Program-made: the position numbers and the translations under genes | Notes under the pieces: model-generated | The model's input: only the letters and a program-made list of their open reading frames with translations | What the model was told of the DNA's origin: nothing | Database searches by the model: none | Shown: positions 59,207-64,000 of the stretch, in pieces | Layout: each line of letters starts with the position of its first letter | How positions within the stretch are numbered: the first letter of the stretch is position 1 | Source of the DNA: Pestalotiopsis fici W106-1 | Lineage: Eukaryota; Ascomycota; Sordariomycetes; Amphisphaeriales; Sporocadaceae | Assembly (NCBI RefSeq): GCF_000516985.1 | Contig: NW_006917101.1 | Coordinates: 682,001 to 746,000, forward strand | Length of the DNA: 64,000 nt | Direction: 5' to 3'

Positions 59207-60290
59207 TTACCTGAATTGCAAACTCAACTTCCAAACATCTCCGAGCCGAGTGTTGTCCTCTGCGAGCCCACCATGGACAATTACAAACTGTTGATCCGCG
59301 TCCACTCCCATTACATCTGCGTCAAACCAACCTCTGGCAGCTGGCAGCTGAGCACCAGTTGGAGTGGCTTTGGACCATTTCTGGGAGACTAGGTCAAATG
59401 CCCATACGTCGTCAAACATCTTTCCAGCACCTGCATGGCCAAGTGCACTGGGGTCGCCTTCGCCAAAGAGCGTCACTACATGTTCCCGCCCATTGATGCG
59501 AACGACCAACAAGGCACTGACGCTGCGAGGAGTTGGGCCCTGCACGCCATCAGGGCTGAAAGAGATGGTGGACCAGCTGCGGGCGGCGATATCGTAGACA
59601 TCAAGCGCCCCGCCTTGCTCCGTCTTGCCGTCAAAGCCGTTCATGCGGTATAGCTTTCCCTCATGTGCAGCTAGCGAGGTACCGCCCCGAGGTGGTGATG
59701 GAGCAGCCTCGAGTTCCGTCCATGTCTTGGTTTGGATATTGAAAGACCATAGGTCAGATAGCCGGCCGTTCTCGGGGCACCCTGCGTGGATAAAGATGTT
59801 CTTGGCACCATCCGATGTGCTTGCGTGGTAGCTTCGGCCGGGCGGGTATGCAGCAGCCGGGTCACTAGGCTCGACCAGCTCCCACAGAGATCCGATCGGA
59901 TCGTATCGCCACAATGAACCTTTCTCCTCAATCGGTGCCATGTCCAGACCACCCCGACCGGAGAACATGTAGATGGCACCGTCTATTGTTGCCGTAGTGG
60001 AGCCAACTCGTGGGATGGGTGCCGGACCACGAGGTACGGGCAATGTTGTAGCAGCAGCTTCTGGTCATGAGATTAGTTTTGAAATTGAGATAACAAAGTA
60101 TTGATGGGCCTTTACCATTGTTCTTGTCGAGTGTAACTACATCAAATTCATTCGAAACGGGCTGTCTCGGGAGCAACTCGCCGCCGAAAATGTAAGCCTG
60201 GGAACTAATAACTGACAAACATTGCGAAGATCGTTGCAGGCGTGGGTTGGCTGTGAGTTGCGTCCACTGCGCTTCAAGGTGTGCCATCAT
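59207..60290 (-). CDS. Kelch-repeat beta-propeller protein
   Basis: Two exons (60116-60290 and 59207-60060) give 342 residues. Kelch blades are clear: SSQAYIFGGELLPRQPVSNE, TIDGAIYMFSGRGGLDMAPI, AKNIFIHAGCPENGRLSDLW, HEGKLYRMNGFDGKTEQGGA, FDDVWAFDLVSQKWSKATPT and FVIVHGGLAEDNTRLGDVWK. Each has the hydrophobic strand, a Gly pair and the later Trp. There is no signal peptide or BTB/F-box partner domain, so it is a bare cytosolic propeller, similar in layout to plant nitrile-specifier proteins and many fungal Kelch proteins. The intron (55 nt) restores DKNNEAAATTLPVPRGPAP. Function cannot be told from repeats alone. Confidence 0.85.
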
Positions 60291-60742
60291 GATACCTTGG
60301 CTGGTTCAGATGGATGTTGAAAAATAGAATATTGGGAAGGGGAAAATGTTGGTTAACCGTCAAACTTTTTTTGTCTTCATTTCGATCAATGACCCAAGTC
60401 GAGATCTTTAAATAATTCTATACTCTGGTCAGTGAGCTTGTGCATTGTTGGTTGTATGCATACACGGCGACTTATAAGCCTCCGATGACTAAGTGTAGCT
60501 TTGATCTCTGTGGGCGACAGGGTCCTGGAGAACCTCCCCCGGGGCGCTAGCTTGGATTGCCCTGGGTCCCTGTGCGCGACCTGCGAGACATTTTTCCCCA
60601 TTCAGGTTAAGTTAAATGCGTCCTTTGTAAGCGGCGTCTTAGAAGCTTCCGATCCATGCAAGTACGGCCAGATATTCTTGACGCAACACTGACCGACTTC
60701 TGGGGCCGGATTTGATATTGGTTTCGATACCAGCCTCAAGTC

Positions 60743-62932
60743 ATGGCTCGAAAGCGCGCCTGTGATGCGTGCTATAGAAGAAAGGTGTGCTGCCCGCCCT
60801 GGCCTGCTGCAATGTCGACATGTCCGCTAATACGCCTTCTCGCCCTTCAGATTCAATGTTCCGTCGGAGACGAAAAGTCTGCCTGCGACTGGTGCAGCGA
60901 ACATAACCTAGCGTGTACATACACACGAGAAACACAAGTCAAGAAAAAGAGGAACAGGTGAGAGGCTGTTCAATGGGTTTCTCCGCGCGCAATGACTGAT
61001 AATTCTCGCCTCTCGTCTCAGAGCTAAACTGAGAGATGTGCAGGAGTTGTTGAAGAGGGTCGAGCAACTCGAGAGTACCGTGGCCAATAGTCGCTCTGAT
61101 AGTCAAGCCTCAGTGCAATGTGACCAGAACGCATCTTTCGATATTGTTGCAACACCCGTACCCCTAATTCAGTCTGGATTCTCAGGTAGTTCTCGTGGCC
61201 TGTCAGACGAATTGACTGCTGTGCAGAGATCTACTCCTTCGTTTCCAAGTACTCCAATCAATTCACCACTCGTTCCGGCACACAATAGTACCGTCGAGTG
61301 CTCCTTGGGACAAAATTGGTACTGCATGGGCTTGCCTCTACTATCCGACCGAGGCGAGCAATGGATCCAATCAAAGACGGGCCAAGACTTTACCTTTAGC
61401 ATGCTGCGTTTGTTCAAATGCTATCCGAGTATCCTTGAATCATCCCTCCCATCACGCGTACCCAACGAGGAGCTATGGAGATTACCTGCCGAAAAGACAG
61501 TCCAGGAAATGGCCGCCGCCTTTTTCAAGTCGTCTCTCCACTCTGCCTTTCCCATTCTTGATGAGAATTCATTCCAGATGGTCTTAGGAAGGGCTTACGA
61601 GCAAACGCAGAACGCATCGTCTCGCTCCGGATCATTCCCACCGTCGGAAAGCGCGGCCAGAGTCTTCGTCATGGCAGCCCTTGCATTGATGGGCTGTGGT
61701 GATGAAATGGTCCGGCGCATGTACGCAGCTAAAGTGCAGTCACTCCTGGGATACGTTACTGAGCAGCCAAGTCTTATTGGCCTTCAGACCGTGCTCATGC
61801 TTGTAGGTGCAGTCTCACACAATTCACAACCGTTTTATCCTCGTGATACTCACACAGGATAACAGCAACGCTTTTACTGGTCAAATGAGCGAAACAGCAG
61901 CGTCAATGTCTTGCACTCCATTGCCTGCCGCATGGTCTGCGCCCTTGGTGGACATGTATGTTTGCCGTGCCCATCTGGCAGCTCTTTGGCATGGGACCAT
62001 GATGGGCCTCTGTTGCGAAGGCTATTCTGGTTGTGCTATATGTCGGACAAGGATGTATCCCTTCGCTCAGGACAACCTCCTCTTCTAACAGAGGAACATT
62101 GTGACTTGACGCCACCTGCCTGTTTTTCTGCACAAAGTCAAGGATCCTATGGGAACGAAACTCAAATTGCTCTCCTCTCGTTTTCTCCGCATCGCTTGAA
62201 TCTTTGCTTCTTGAAAGAGAGGGTCTACCGAGAGCTATTTTCGTACCGTGCGTCCAAATTGGCCGATGCAGCTGTGCTGCTTTGCATCCGCCAGCTAGAC
62301 GACGCGATCGAAGTTTGGAGGTCATCTATAACGATGGAGTTGCGGCCGAAACTCTCCATCACCACTCGTGTAGCTGCACCAACTATGCTGCCAGGCAGCG
62401 CAGAGGATACGCTACGAGTCTACTTGCAGCTGGAATATCACTACATGATGACAGTCGTCCACACCACGGTTCGAAGGTGCGGTGCCGACAGCATAGTTTC
62501 CGGGAACATTCCCGACGATCTTCACAGCGCCATACACTCCAGTTGTGACATCTCCTTGGAGGCTAGCCGCTCGACGTTGGACTACATTGCGAATTCAGCT
62601 GCTGTCTTAGCAAAGGAAAACGCCACGTAAGCCTTAAGAAATAAGACAGTCTATTGCCAAATTCTGCTAACATGGGCCACAGTCATATAGGCTTCTACAC
62701 ATCTGTTGCAGCTCTGTCACTATTTTCCGACATGCTCAGCCATCCCCGCAGTCCTCGATCAAGTGTATGGATAGAGCATCTTGACACGGCCACCAGGCTA
62801 CTTCGAAGTTTACTAGGTCCTTGTTTTTCAGAGAGGACCGAAGACCAAATAAATGATGCTGTCGATTTGTTGCAGGAACTGAATCGTCTTGGTCGGTGTG
62901 CCGTTGCAAAGGCCAGGGAGGATGTCCAATGA
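60743..62932 (+). CDS. Zn2Cys6 transcription factor with fungal-specific domain
   Basis: Five exons (60743-60784, 60851-60957, 61022-61802, 61866-62626, 62683-62932) give 646 residues. The zinc cluster is assembled across intron 1: CDACYRRKIQC followed by CDWCSEHNLAC, six cysteines in C-x2-C-x6-C...C-x2-C-x6-C order. A basic linker KKKRNRAKLRDVQ leads into a short leucine-zipper-like helix (LLKRVEQLE). The fungal-specific regulatory domain follows: AAAFFKSSLHSAFPILDENS, QRFYWSNERNSSVNVLHSIA, and RRLFWLCYMSDKDVSLRSGQ. Exon 4 starts at an AACAG acceptor inside an apparently open frame; the other reading keeps a frame open but loses the domain. All introns are GT-AG, 56-66 nt. Target genes cannot be read from the window. 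Confidence 0.88.
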
Positions 62933-64000
62933 ATTGATTAGTCGGGTGTGATACCTGGCGGACGATATGGGGTTGTCCCAGATTGTCGTCTCAACGGCCG
63001 CGATGCAAGAACAACTTCTATCACTGATATTGCAATCAGCAGACCTTAGCCTGCGCAGTATTAATGTTGATAGAACCGTCGCTCTGCAAAGGACACCCAA
63101 GCGCAGAAGCCACGAACGAGTCTGGCAACTAGCCTTGACGTCAAATTCGAATTCGCACAAAAGCTATCGGCAGTGAGATGAGTACCGCGACGAGGCGTCA
63201 AGCCACGCGCAGGGGGAGGCACCAACCAGACGGTCCGGCCTATCTCAACTAGGTATCGGCGGGCTGATCAAGGGACCTTTGAGTCCGTACCACGCAGACT
63301 CTGATTTTCAATCAATGTCTGGCAACGAAGCACAATTTGACTACAGATTACCATTCCAGTCATTCATGGACAAAGATTACTCCGCAATCTTGATGGAATT
63401 AGCGACAACGATGATCCTTGACACTGGCCATATTCGCCGAAAGCGTGTCATGAACTACTCCGCCCTCAAGAGACCCACGAGTCAGTGCAACTCACCCGCG
63501 ACACTTATCGACGCCCTTATCTTTATTGTTGCACCACTCTGCTGGTATCAGCGGGCGTTTGGCATCCGCAAATCTCAGAGCGTCCGTAGCTGTTTACTAA
63601 GAGGAGATGAACCGTACGATGGCGTTTGGCCGTCGGGTACTTTCCGTCTGGAACCACATATTCATTGACGCGGCCCCCGATTATAGACCGGGAGATGGCC
63701 CGACAGTATCACCGACTCACCTGTGTGCGCGGGGAAGCGCACGCTACGGAGCTCTAGCCCTCTGCTGAAAGGCGCCGCTTTCAGGTCGTACAGGGGCTCG
63801 GGCCCAGCTAAGCCTTAGCCCTATCAGACCAGTTCGTCGATCATGTCAAGATCGCGGCATTTAGTAAGCACTGGATTGGTGCTTGTTCCAGGCTGGGAGA
63901 CGGCTTCCAAATAGAGTTCAATGACATGCACTTGACACATGTTGGTCCTCCCTTGGTATCTCACCTGCGCCCACTAGGATGGCTGGGTACCACTGCTACC
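62933..64000. other. Right end of window, no recognised gene
   Basis: An open frame at 63279-63668 (129 codons) shows no domain. Two perfect hairpins lie close together near the end: GTGCGC-GGGGAA-GCGCAC (63725-63742) and CTGAAAG-GCGCCG-CTTTCAG (63765-63784). Otherwise nothing is recognised; a gene could start beyond the window. Confidence 0.45.

Noticed and set aside
61803..61910. Exon 4 of the Zn2Cys6 factor starting at ACACAG (61858)
   Set aside because: That frame stays open but gives NSNAFTGQMSETAASM in place of the conserved FYWSNERNSSVNVLHSIA block. The AACAG acceptor at 61865 restores the domain.

Overview
The window is nuclear DNA from a filamentous ascomycete (Pezizomycotina, probably a sordariomycete). 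The evidence is: short GT-AG introns of about 47-135 nt in almost every gene; fungal-only families (Zn2Cys6 regulator, HsbA-type secreted protein, Rtc5, A-T-TE NRPS-like enzyme); and a block of transposon relics carrying C-to-T damage of the RIP type. I could not fix the genus from sequence alone. All gene models below were spliced by hand, and every one closes in frame.

Region 1 (1-8059) is an AT-rich repeat island with no intact gene. It holds a full-length Ty1/Copia element on the minus strand (4278-8059, LTRs of about 238 bp), a 5'-truncated copy of the same family on the plus strand (677-1725), and between them a MULE-type DNA transposon relic (1726-4277). Stops stand where Gln codons should be, CpA/TpG are rare and CpG survives. 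Composition returns to normal near 8059.

Region 2 (8060-30400) is accessory in character. It holds an argininosuccinate lyase with an altered signature loop, flanked by two diverged copies of a short repeat; a zinc-independent MDR reductase; a NACHT-ankyrin STAND protein; an NRPS-like A-T-TE synthetase of the arylpyruvate-dimerising type; and a second MDR oxidoreductase divergent from it. The synthetase and the second MDR may form a small natural-product locus, since related quinone pathways include such an oxidoreductase. No aminotransferase is visible.

Region 3 (28461-37312) is compact and housekeeping: RTC5, RCF1, ILV1, bL36m, a LYRM2-like protein assembled from three small exons, and the histone acetyltransferase NAA40. 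Four consecutive genes here (RCF1 to LYRM2) are mitochondrial by family.

Region 4 (37313-64000) is again accessory and gene-poor. It holds a HAD-type class II terpene cyclase (drimane synthase-like) with both its HAD residues and a DxDTT motif; a secreted, Cys-paired, Pro-rich repeat protein with at least 13 dibasic Kex2-type sites, broken by an assembly gap and one apparent frameshift; 7 kb without a convincing gene; a linalool dehydratase/isomerase-family enzyme; an HsbA-like secreted protein; a conserved multi-pass membrane protein; a membrane-anchored fucose-lectin-like protein; a Kelch protein; and a Zn2Cys6 regulator. The most interesting objects are the Kex2-type repeat precursor, the HAD terpene cyclase, the A-T-TE synthetase and the altered argininosuccinate lyase.
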